A model generated the notes under the pieces. It was not told the origin of the DNA. It ran no database searches and was given only the letters and a program-made list of their open reading frames with translations. This document shows, piece after piece, positions 43,739 through 51,753 of a stretch of DNA of 64,000 nt. Made by a program: the position numbers and the translations under genes. Source of the DNA: Pseudomonas sp. P8_229 (GTDB lineage: Bacteria; Pseudomonadota; Gammaproteobacteria; Pseudomonadales; Pseudomonadaceae); NCBI RefSeq assembly GCF_034008635.1, contig NZ_CP125378.1, positions 4,030,501 through 4,094,500 of the forward strand. Direction: 5' to 3'. Within the stretch, counting starts at the first letter, position 1. The number at the start of each line of letters is the position of its first letter.

Positions 43739-46069
43739 TCAGAACGCCACAGAAGTCTGCACATAAACCGTCCGCGGCTCACCCACATATTTGCCCTTGT
43801 TGTTGTCATCGAACGAGCGGGTGAAGTACTGCGTGTTGAAGATGTTCTTCACGCCCACCGCCACATTCAGGTCCGATAATTGCGGACCGAAGTCGTAACC
43901 GGCGCGGCTGCTGAACAGCATGTAGCCCGGAATCTTGCCGGTGCTGCCGTCGGCGCTTTCTTTCGTGGTGTTGGCGTTGTCGGCGAACTGGTCGCTCTGC
44001 AAGCTGCTGTCGACATTGAGTTTCCATGGCCCCTCGGTGTAACCGACGCCAATCGTGCCTTTGTGTTTCGACGAGAACGGCACGCGATTGCCTTTGTTAG
44101 GCCCATCTTCACGGATGGTCGCGTCAACATAGGCGTAAGTGGCGTACACATCGAAACCGGCCAGCGCCGGGCTCAAGTCGTCCAGCGCGTAATTGACGCT
44201 GGTCTCGATGCCCTGATGGCGAGTCTCGCCACGGGCAATCACCGAATCGTTGGTCTGGTTGCTTTCGTACTGGTTGTCGAAGTTGATCAGGAACGCGCCG
44301 ATTTCCGCGCGCAGTGCGCCGTTGTCGTAACGGGTGCCGAGTTCCCAGGTGCGGGCCTTTTCCGGTTTCACTTCGCCGCTGCTCACGCGGTTGGGCATCT
44401 GGCTGTATTGCACGCTGCCGAACGAGCCTTCGGTGTTGGCGTACAGATTCCAGCTGTCGCTCAGGTGATACAGCAGGTTCAGCGCTGGCAGCGCGGTGTT
44501 GTAATCGCCCTTGTATTTGACGTTGGTCAGGTTGTTGGTCTGCTGCGACTCGATCATCTCGTAGCGCACGCCCGGGGTGATGGTCCATTTGCCGATGTCG
44601 ATACGGTCGTCGACGAAGAACGCATTGGCTTCGGTACCACCCCGGGTATCGCGGTCGTTGCGGCTGTTGGTGGTCGGGTATTGGTTGCTGCTGATCGGCG
44701 TGCGATAGCGCAACTCGTGGCCGGCCTCGTTGATGTAGCGGTAGCCGACACCGACTTCATGGCTGGTCGGGCCGAGATCGAAGCCCTGGGCGAACCGCGT
44801 TTCGAAACCGCGCACCCAATACTCGCGCGGCGATAGCGAGAGGAAGCTGCCCTGATCCAGATAGCCGCTGCGCAGGGTCTTGGTGAAGAAGGTGTTGGCG
44901 GCGAATTCGCGGCGATCTTCCTGATAGCGATAGCCGAAGTTGAACATTGTCCGCCGGCCCCAGAACTGGTCTTTCGGGCGCGTCGACTGGTACGGATCAG
45001 CGTCGTAATCGGCGACGTTGAGGCCGCCGGGCATGTCGGCCTTGCCTTCGTAATACTGGGCCATGGCATTGAAGCTGTTGGCCTCGTCGAGCTGGTATTT
45101 GCCCTTGAGAATCAGATCGTCGATCTCGGTGTCGCAGTGTTCACGCCAGTCGCCGCCACGGGTGCCGGAGTACAGCAGAGCGCCGCCCAGACCATTTTCG
45201 TTGGTGCCGCCGGCCAGCAGGTTGGCGCTGCTCTTGAAGCCGTCATGACTGGACGACGGACTGGTTTCGGTCTGGAAACCGCCCTTGACCGTCGGCTCGT
45301 CGGGAATGGCGCGGGTCACGAAGTTGACCACGCCGCCGACGTTTTGCGGGCCGTAACGCACCGCGCCGCCGCCACGCACCACGTCCACCGCATCCATGTT
45401 GCCCATGCTGATCGGCGCGAACGACAACTGTGGCTGGCCGTAAGGTGCGAAGGGCACGGGAATGCCGTCCATCAGCACTGTGGAGCGCGCCGCCAGCCGT
45501 GGGTTGAGGCCACGAATGCCGAAGTTCAGCGCCATGTCGTGGCTGCCGGTGCCGTTGTTTTCCGGGGCGTTAACCCCGGGAATGCGGTTGAGCACGTCTC
45601 GCGCCTGAGTCGCGCCCTGGCGTTCGAAGTCTTCGCGGCGGATGACGTCGCGGGCGCCCGGATGCTCGAAGACGTTGACCTGCGCCGCGTCACCGAGCCA
45701 GTCGCCAACGACTTTCGACGTGTCCAGCTCCAGAGCACCGTCGGCCACCGTTTGCAGGCTGAAGGCATTGTTGCCCTCGGCGCGGGCTTGCAGGCCGGTG
45801 CCTTCGAGCAATGCATCGAGACCTTGCGCGGCGGTGTAGCTGCCTTCCAGGCCACGGCTTTGCACGCCGCTGGTGATCTGCGAGCCGAAAGAAATCAGCA
45901 CGCCGGCTTCACGACCAAACTGGTTGAGGGCATTTTCCAGCGACGCCGGAGCGATGTGGTAAGCCTTGGTTTCAGCGGCCAGGGCGGGCAGGGCGCTGAA
46001 GCTCAGGCTGGCGCCGAGAACGAGATGACGCAGGCTGCGGGCCAGTGGCGTGAGGCGGGTCGGGTGCAT
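43739..46069 (-). CDS. fecA: Ferric dicitrate TonB-dependent receptor FecA
   Basis: Outer-membrane receptor of 776 residues. A signal peptide ends near ALPALAAE; the STN signalling domain follows (YHIAPASLENALNQFGREAG); the plug contains PGVNAPENNGTGSHDMALNF and DGIPVPFAPYGQPQLSFAP, which are nearly identical to E. coli FecA; the 22-strand barrel ends in an aromatic residue (TSVAF). The STN domain should signal to FecR. ATG at 46069 gives a normal signal peptide. Last gene of fecI-fecR-fecA. Confidence 0.95.
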   Translation of the reverse strand: MHPTRLTPLARSLRHLVLGASLSFSALPALAAETKAYHIAPASLENALNQFGREAGVLISFGSQITSGVQSRGLEGSYTAAQGLDALLEGTGLQARAEGNNAFSLQTVADGALELDTSKVVGDWLGDAAQVNVFEHPGARDVIRREDFERQGATQARDVLNRIPGVNAPENNGTGSHDMALNFGIRGLNPRLAARSTVLMDGIPVPFAPYGQPQLSFAPISMGNMDAVDVVRGGGAVRYGPQNVGGVVNFVTRAIPDEPTVKGGFQTETSPSSSHDGFKSSANLLAGGTNENGLGGALLYSGTRGGDWREHCDTEIDDLILKGKYQLDEANSFNAMAQYYEGKADMPGGLNVADYDADPYQSTRPKDQFWGRRTMFNFGYRYQEDRREFAANTFFTKTLRSGYLDQGSFLSLSPREYWVRGFETRFAQGFDLGPTSHEVGVGYRYINEAGHELRYRTPISSNQYPTTNSRNDRDTRGGTEANAFFVDDRIDIGKWTITPGVRYEMIESQQTNNLTNVKYKGDYNTALPALNLLYHLSDSWNLYANTEGSFGSVQYSQMPNRVSSGEVKPEKARTWELGTRYDNGALRAEIGAFLINFDNQYESNQTNDSVIARGETRHQGIETSVNYALDDLSPALAGFDVYATYAYVDATIREDGPNKGNRVPFSSKHKGTIGVGYTEGPWKLNVDSSLQSDQFADNANTTKESADGSTGKIPGYMLFSSRAGYDFGPQLSDLNVAVGVKNIFNTQYFTRSFDDNNKGKYVGEPRTVYVQTSVAF

Positions 46070-46171
46070 GAACGATGATCCTGAGAAGGTTGAATCAAGG
46101 GGGCTTTCCTTCTCTGTCACGCCAGATCTGAAAAACGGCTCATTTATTTTTCAAAAGCAAACGATCTTGTT

Positions 46172-47104
46172 TCAGACCCGCGCTTCGACGCTGACCCAAT
46201 AGCGAGTAAAGCGCCGCACTTTTACCGGCAAACTGATTTGCAGCAGGTCAAGAATGCGTTCGCTGTCGTCCAGTGGATAAGTCCCGGAGATCAGCAGGTC
46301 GGCCACTTTTGCATCGCAATGCAGCTGGCCGCGACGGTAACGGCCGAGCTCTTCGAGGAAGTCGCTCAGGCGCATGTGCGCGGCGACCAGCATGCCCTCG
46401 GCCCAGGCGCCGCTGTTGGCGTCCAATGGCTTGGCTTCGCTGATCGACGTCGAGCTGAAACTCAGCTGACGGGCGATGGGCAGCAGCATCGGCGCGCGCC
46501 CATGGGCAGTCAGTTCGACCTGCCCTTCGAACAGCGCCACCTGCGTGCGATCGGCAAATTGCCGCACGTTGAGTCGGGCTGCCTGGGTTTTCAACACACC
46601 TTGTGCGGTGCGTACTTCGAACGCTTGTGCGGCCGTCAGGAGAATCTCGCCTTCCAGCAGACGGATCAGCCGTTGCGTGCTGTCCACGTCTGCCGCACTC
46701 GCGGTGTTGAGCTGCAACTGGCTGGCCGCGCCCAGCGCAACCTTACGCCGCTCACCCACCGGGCTGCGGTAATCGGCGAGCAGCGATGGCAGCGGATTGT
46801 GCTCGCGCATGCACCAGGTGAGCGCTGAACCGGCACCGAGAAGCAGCAGCAGTTTCAACGCCTGACGACGGCTGGCGGACTTCGGCCCGTTCAACGCCGC
46901 GTGAGCCAGCGGCGAAGACACACCACGCAAGCGCTGGTTGACCCCCTGAATGTGTTCCCACGCCCGACGGTGTTCACTGTGCGCGTCCAGCCATTGCTGC
47001 CAGGCCTGTTGCTGGCGGGGGGAGAGCGTGCCCTGCTGCATTTCCATCAGCCAGTGCACGGCCTGCTCGGCCACTTGCGCAGAAAAATCCGCGGCGCGGT
47101 TCAT
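46172..47104 (-). CDS. fecR: Anti-sigma/transmembrane sensor FecR
   Basis: Inner-membrane regulator of 310 residues. The cytoplasmic N-terminal region has the conserved AVHWLMEMQQG and WQQWLDAHSEHRRAWE motifs; one membrane helix (about 83-100) follows; the periplasmic FecR domain receives the signal from FecA. Its start overlaps the fecI stop (ATGA), typical of sigma/anti-sigma pairs. Confidence 0.93.
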   Translation of the reverse strand: MNRAADFSAQVAEQAVHWLMEMQQGTLSPRQQQAWQQWLDAHSEHRRAWEHIQGVNQRLRGVSSPLAHAALNGPKSASRRQALKLLLLLGAGSALTWCMREHNPLPSLLADYRSPVGERRKVALGAASQLQLNTASAADVDSTQRLIRLLEGEILLTAAQAFEVRTAQGVLKTQAARLNVRQFADRTQVALFEGQVELTAHGRAPMLLPIARQLSFSSTSISEAKPLDANSGAWAEGMLVAAHMRLSDFLEELGRYRRGQLHCDAKVADLLISGTYPLDDSERILDLLQISLPVKVRRFTRYWVSVEARV

Positions 47105-47616
47105 AGCGCGAAGTAGCAGCGCATTGCTGCCTTGTTCAGATGACGTTTGACCGTGGCCACCGAGATGCTCAATTCAGCGGCGATTTGCGGGTAGGTCAGG
47201 CCATCGACCTGCGCCAGCAAAAAGGCGCGCTTGACCAGACGTGGTAAGCCGTCGAGCAACTGGTCCAGCTCGATCAGGGTTTGCAGGATGATCGCCTTGT
47301 CTTCTTCCGACGGAGCGGTCATTTCCGGCATCTGCGCCAAGGTTTCAAGGTAAGCGCGTTCCAGGTCCTGGCGGCGGTAATGATTGAACAGTACGCGTTT
47401 GGCGAGGGTGGTGAGGAAGGCGCGTGGTTCGATGATCACCGCTGGTTCGCGCGTGGTCAGCACGCGGATAAAGGTGTCCTGGGCCAGATCCGCCGCGCTG
47501 TCCGGGCAGCCGAGTCTGCGCCGCAACCAGCCGGTGAGCCAGCGGTGGTGGTCGTGATAGAGCGATTCGACGGGATGGGCGGACGGCAACGGTATTACTC
47601 CGGGCGCATGTGGCAT
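47101..47616 (-). CDS. fecI: ECF sigma factor FecI
   Basis: Extracytoplasmic-function sigma factor of 171 residues that transcribes fecA. Region 2 includes DLAQDTFIRVL, and region 4 includes LTYPQIAAELSISVATVKRH. The gene starts 73 bases from a Fur box shared with the divergent iron-uptake genes, so iron starvation should induce it. Confidence 0.93.
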   Translation of the reverse strand: MPHAPGVIPLPSAHPVESLYHDHHRWLTGWLRRRLGCPDSAADLAQDTFIRVLTTREPAVIIEPRAFLTTLAKRVLFNHYRRQDLERAYLETLAQMPEMTAPSEEDKAIILQTLIELDQLLDGLPRLVKRAFLLAQVDGLTYPQIAAELSISVATVKRHLNKAAMRCYFAL

Positions 47617-47688
47617 GCGTTAGAGAACAAGAACTGTTCGCATTGTATGGGTGTGCGAGGTCGTCCGGCAATCAGATGCTTTTGCGTA

Positions 47689-47703
47689 TGAGAATATTTA
47701 TCA
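47689..47703. promoter_or_regulatory. Fur box in the fecI/DUF3649 divergent promoter
   Basis: TGAGAATATTTATCA matches the 7-1-7 Fur consensus TGATAAT-N-ATTATCA at 12 of 14 positions and lies between the two divergent iron operons. Confidence 0.75.
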
Positions 47704-47767
47704 TTAATATTGTTCGCCTGTTGGTTCGGCTTGTCGGCCGGACGTTTTTCCGTTTCAGGGTCGAAAC

Positions 47768-48073
47768 ATGAAAGGCAAACTCGCCTCACTTCCCATGTCT
47801 TATCGTCTGGCCGTCACCTCACGGGTGCTGGCAGCGGTGTTTGGCGGCTATCTGGTCGCGGCGCTGGCCAGTGTCACCCTGACGATGTGGCTGCCGTTGA
47901 GCCGCGCCGAAGCGGTGGTGACCGGCATGACCATTTCCTTCCTGGTCTATCTGGTCGCAGTGCTCTGGTGTTTCGCCTGTCGCACGGCGTGGTCGGCGTG
48001 GGTCGGTTTGCTGGTGCCGAGCGTGATCCTGGCGACAGTTTCCGGTGCTGCGCGCGGCTTGGGCTACGCATGA
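47768..48073 (+). CDS. DUF3649 membrane protein (iron-uptake associated)
   Basis: Protein of 101 residues with three hydrophobic helices (about 20-42, 50-70 and 75-95) of the DUF3649 family, which regularly precedes PepSY and DUF3325 genes in Pseudomonas siderophore loci. The specific role is unknown; help in iron release or reduction at the inner membrane is inferred. Its stop overlaps the PepSY start. Confidence 0.82.
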   Translation: MKGKLASLPMSYRLAVTSRVLAAVFGGYLVAALASVTLTMWLPLSRAEAVVTGMTISFLVYLVAVLWCFACRTAWSAWVGLLVPSVILATVSGAARGLGYA

Positions 48074-49659
48074 AAGAGGGTTTTCGTCAGGCCATGGCCT
48101 GGCTGCACACCTGGACCGGCCTGGTGTTCGGCTGGCTGCTGTTCGCGATCTTCCTGACCGGTACGCTGGCCTATTTCAAGGATGAGATCAGCCACTGGAT
48201 GCAGCCGGAAATCCCCGCGCACGCCATCGATTCAGCGGCCAGCCTGAGCCTGGCGCAAGGTTATCTGCAGCAGCACGCCCCTGATGCCTCGCGTTGGCTG
48301 ATCGATCTGCCGAGTGCTCGTGATCCCGCGTTGTCCGTGCGTTGGCAAGACACGCCGGCCGAGGCCGGCAAACGTGGCCGCTTCACACAAAAGACTCTCG
48401 ACGCGCAGACCGCTGCCGAAATACAACCGCGAGAAAGCCGGGGCGGCGAGTTTTTCTACCGCTTCCACTTCCAGTTGCAAATGCCCTATCCGTGGGGCCG
48501 CTGGCTGGCGACGATCGCCGCGATGGTGATGTTCGTCGCGCTGATCACCGGGATCATCACCCACAAGAAAATCTTCAAGGACTTCTTCACCTTTCGTCCG
48601 CGCAAAGGCCAGCGTTCATGGCTCGACGGGCATAACGCGGTCGGTGTGCTGGTGCTGCCGTTTCACCTGATGATCACCTATAGCAGCCTGGTGATTTTCA
48701 TGGCGATGGTCATGCCGGCGAGCATTCTGGCGTCCTACGGCACTGATCGCGATGCGTTTTACCAGGAGATGTTTCCCGAGACGCCGACCCCCCAACGCGC
48801 CGGCCAAGCGAGCCTTCTGCCACCGCTGGCACCGTTATTGGCACGGGCGAGCGAGCAGTGGGCGGGCGGGCACACGGCACGGGTCAGCGTCATCAACCCC
48901 GGTGACGCCAATGCCTCGGTGCAGCTGTCGCGTGCCAGTTCCGACAAGATCGCCTATGAATACGGCAGCGACGTGACCTTCAACCCCTTCACCGGGCAGA
49001 TGCTTGGCGCCACGCTCGACAAGCCGCTGCCGATGACGGTTGCCAGTGGTTTTTACGGCTTGCACATCGGCCATTTCGCCGGGCCGACCCTGCGTTGGTT
49101 GTACTTCATTTGTGGCCTGGCCGGCACCGCGATGATTGGCACCGGGTTGGTGATCTGGCTCGGCAAGCGTCAGCTCAAGCACGCCAGGAGCGGGGTGATG
49201 CCGTTTGAACTGCGGCTGGTGGAAGTGCTGAACATCGCCAGCATGGCCGGGCTGGTTGTGGCGGTGGCGGTGTTCTTCTGGAGCAATCGTCTGTTGCCGC
49301 TGAGCTTGAACGGGCGGGCAGATTGGGAAGTGAACGGGTTCTTCATCGCCTGGGGTTTGAGCGTGCTGCACGCTTTGCTGCGCCCGGGACGCAAGGCCTG
49401 GGTCGAGCAACTGACATTGGCGGCAGCGTTGTTCATTGCGCTGCCGTTGCTCAATGCGTTGAGCACCGCGCATCACCTCGGCGTCTCGCTGATGCAAGGT
49501 GACTGGGCACTGGCCGGATTCGATCTGAGCTGCTTCGTCGCGGGTCTGTTTCTGGCGTGGGCTGCGTGGAAAATGCAGCGCGCCAGCCACAGTGTGCGGG
49601 TGACAAAAGTACCTCGCACAACGGCCCGGCCAATCACCTTTGAGCAGGGGACGCACTGA
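48070..49659 (+). CDS. PepSY-associated TM helix protein (putative ferric-siderophore reductase)
   Basis: Inner-membrane protein of 529 residues with several helices, beginning AMAWLHTWTGLVFGWLLFAI, the typical PepSY_TM N-terminus. Histidines in helices (HTWTG, DGHNAVGVLVLPFHLMITYS, LHIGHFAGPTLRW) could bind haem, as in FsrB-like reductases. I chose the ATG at 48070, overlapping the previous stop; the frame is open far upstream but without homology. Middle gene of DUF3649-PepSY-DUF3325. Confidence 0.87.
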   Translation: MKEGFRQAMAWLHTWTGLVFGWLLFAIFLTGTLAYFKDEISHWMQPEIPAHAIDSAASLSLAQGYLQQHAPDASRWLIDLPSARDPALSVRWQDTPAEAGKRGRFTQKTLDAQTAAEIQPRESRGGEFFYRFHFQLQMPYPWGRWLATIAAMVMFVALITGIITHKKIFKDFFTFRPRKGQRSWLDGHNAVGVLVLPFHLMITYSSLVIFMAMVMPASILASYGTDRDAFYQEMFPETPTPQRAGQASLLPPLAPLLARASEQWAGGHTARVSVINPGDANASVQLSRASSDKIAYEYGSDVTFNPFTGQMLGATLDKPLPMTVASGFYGLHIGHFAGPTLRWLYFICGLAGTAMIGTGLVIWLGKRQLKHARSGVMPFELRLVEVLNIASMAGLVVAVAVFFWSNRLLPLSLNGRADWEVNGFFIAWGLSVLHALLRPGRKAWVEQLTLAAALFIALPLLNALSTAHHLGVSLMQGDWALAGFDLSCFVAGLFLAWAAWKMQRASHSVRVTKVPRTTARPITFEQGTH

Positions 49660-49985
49660 TGCTGCTGGCGCTGCTGCTGTGCTATGCCGGGTTCACCGCG
49701 TTGTGTCTGTCGATGCCACGACACCACGATGAACTGCTGGGCCACAAACCTTCGGCGCGGCGTGCACGTCATTTGAAGTTTTTCGGCTGGCTATTGCTCG
49801 GCGGTTCACTGTGGGCTGCGGTGGCTGCCAATGGCTGGGGCTTTGGCCTGATCGACTGGTTCGCGGTGTTGATGTGCAGTGCATTGGCGCTGGTGCTGCT
49901 GATGCCGTATCGACCGAAACTGGCTTTGGTGCTGGCGGCGCTCAGTCTGCTGGCCACGCCGATCGCCGCATGGGCGCAGGGCTGA
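49659..49985 (+). CDS. DUF3325 membrane protein
   Basis: Protein of 108 residues with three hydrophobic helices (about 1-17, 40-60 and 63-105) and the DUF3325 motif LCLSMPRHHDELLG. It overlaps the PepSY stop by one base and is followed one base after its own stop by the ECF sigma gene, so the iron-responsive operon is very compact. Function unknown. Confidence 0.82.
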   Translation: MLLALLLCYAGFTALCLSMPRHHDELLGHKPSARRARHLKFFGWLLLGGSLWAAVAANGWGFGLIDWFAVLMCSALALVLLMPYRPKLALVLAALSLLATPIAAWAQG

Positions 49986-49986
49986 G

Positions 49987-50553
49987 ATGCTGATCGGTCA
50001 TCCCCCGGAATCCCGTGACGACGAGCCACACGGGGCGCGTGCGCATTTCCTGCAGGTGTTCCTCTCGCAGCGGTCGCAGATGGAAGCGCTGGTGAACCGG
50101 CGCGTCGGTTGCCGGGCCACGGCGGCGGATCTGGTGCAGGACCTGTTCCTGCGTTTCTGGCGTCGACCACTGGTGCAGGTCGAAGAACTCAGCACTTACC
50201 TTTTGCGTTGCGCCGGCAACATTGCCATCGATCATTTGCGCAGCGAAGGCACGCGGGTACGAGTCAACGAGGGCTGGCAACCGGACGCGCCGGACAGCCA
50301 CGGCAGCGAGCCGCAAGCCGCGCTTGAAGCGGGCAATGATTTGCGCCATGTCGAAGCGGCGTTACGCGCCTTGCCCGAGCGCACTCGGCAGATCTTTTTG
50401 CTCAATCGCATCCACGGCCGCAAGTACGCGGACATCGCCAAGGCCATGGGTCTGTCCCAAAGCGCCGTGGAAAAACATATGATGCGCGCCCTCGAGGCCT
50501 GCAAGGCCAGCCTGCGCGAACCCGCGCCACGTCTGCCAGGGAAAGCACCGTGA
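49987..50553 (+). CDS. FecI-like ECF sigma factor
   Basis: Sigma factor of 188 residues. Region 2 contains GCRATAADLVQDLFLRFWRR and region 4 GRKYADIAKAMGLSQSAVEKHM. It should transcribe the receptor gene at 51754. Cotranscribed with the DUF3649-PepSY-DUF3325 genes and overlapping the FecR-like start by four bases. Confidence 0.92.
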   Translation: MLIGHPPESRDDEPHGARAHFLQVFLSQRSQMEALVNRRVGCRATAADLVQDLFLRFWRRPLVQVEELSTYLLRCAGNIAIDHLRSEGTRVRVNEGWQPDAPDSHGSEPQAALEAGNDLRHVEAALRALPERTRQIFLLNRIHGRKYADIAKAMGLSQSAVEKHMMRALEACKASLREPAPRLPGKAP

Positions 50554-51539
50554 AGCCCACCGACCGCGTCGCCCCGACGCCCGCTCAGGAGCAGGCCGCG
50601 CTCGCCTGGCTGAGCTTGTTGCACGACCGCCCGAGCACCGGTGATCAACTGACGTTCAGCCACTGGTTGCGCGCCGATCCGGCCCACGCCGAGGCCTACG
50701 CGCAGGCACAGGTCGTGTGGGAATTGAGCGAAAGCCCGGCGCGCACCCTGGCCGATGAAGAGGCGTTTGCGTTGCAGGGTTACCTCAATGCGATGGATCG
50801 TCCGCGTCGTTCAGCGCGGGTGCGCTGGTCGGGGGCGCTGGCGCTGGCCGCGTGTCTGTTGCTGATGATCAGCCTCGGCACAGGGTGGCAGCCGCAGCGC
50901 TGGATCGATGATCTGGGCGCCGATTACGTCTCGGCACCGGGGGAGATCCGCACGGTGACGCTGGCCGATCAATCGCAAGTGACGCTTGACGCCGACAGCG
51001 CCATTGCCGTGGATTTCAGCCATGGCGAGCGGCGGGTGCAGTTGCGTCGCGGCGCCGGGTTTTTCAGTGTGACGCACACCGGCGAGCCGTTTGTGGTCGA
51101 GGCTGAAAAAGGTCAGGCGCGGGTCCTCGGCACGCAGTTTGAAGTGCGTCTGCAACCGTTGGGCGCGCAGGTCACGGTGTTGTCCGGGCGGGTGGGGGTG
51201 ACGGCGGATCGCAATGCGCAACAGCAGATTCTGACCGCCGGCCAGCAAGTCGCTTACGGGCAGGGCGCTGCGGAAAAACTGCATACCGTGGACAGTGAGG
51301 CGCAACTGGCCTGGCGTCAGGGCTGGCTGACTTATTACAAGTCGTCGCTGGCTGAGGTGGTGGAGGATTTGCGGCGCTACTACCCGGGGCGGATTGTGTT
51401 GTTCAACGATGAGTTGGGCGCGCGCAAGGTCAGTGGGAGTTTTCCGAGCAAGGATCCGCAGGCTGTGTTGAGTTCTTTGCAAGGGGTGTTGGGGTTTGAG
51501 CAGCATCAGGTTCTGGGGCATCTGATCATCCTGCGCTGA
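50550..51539 (+). CDS. FecR-like anti-sigma factor
   Basis: Transmembrane sensor of 329 residues with a GTG start. The N-terminal DUF4880-like segment AALAWLSLLHDRPSTGDQLT and WLRADPAHAEAYAQ, one membrane helix at about 92-110, and a periplasmic FecR domain (APGEIRTVTLADQSQVTLDA) are present. A C-terminal STN-like part should contact the receptor. A REP pair separates it from the receptor gene. Confidence 0.92.
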   Translation: MKPTDRVAPTPAQEQAALAWLSLLHDRPSTGDQLTFSHWLRADPAHAEAYAQAQVVWELSESPARTLADEEAFALQGYLNAMDRPRRSARVRWSGALALAACLLLMISLGTGWQPQRWIDDLGADYVSAPGEIRTVTLADQSQVTLDADSAIAVDFSHGERRVQLRRGAGFFSVTHTGEPFVVEAEKGQARVLGTQFEVRLQPLGAQVTVLSGRVGVTADRNAQQQILTAGQQVAYGQGAAEKLHTVDSEAQLAWRQGWLTYYKSSLAEVVEDLRRYYPGRIVLFNDELGARKVSGSFPSKDPQAVLSSLQGVLGFEQHQVLGHLIILR

Positions 51540-51550
51540 TGTTGCTGGCC

Positions 51551-51620
51551 GCTTCACGAGCAGGCTTGCTCCCACCTGTTGGAATGCATTCCCCTGTGGG
51601 AGCGAGCCTGCTCGCGAAGG
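51551..51620. repeat. REP pair (inverted)
   Basis: Inverted REP arms, CACGAGCAGGCTTGCTCCCA and GGGAGCGAGCCTGCTCGCGA, between the FecR-like and receptor genes. Confidence 0.9.
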
Positions 51621-51753
51621 CACCAGCCCCGACAACACAAATTTCGAAAAATATTTTCAAAATGGGGGTGAGGTAAACCACAGCCCCATCCGTGTAGTGA
51701 CTGAAACTGCGAGTCATTCGCATCCGTTGCGGTTCTACACAGGTCATTGAGCA

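Noticed and set aside
47710..48069. N-terminal extension of the PepSY protein
   Set aside because: The frame is open, but it overlaps the whole DUF3649 gene in another frame, and PepSY homology starts at the ATG at 48070.
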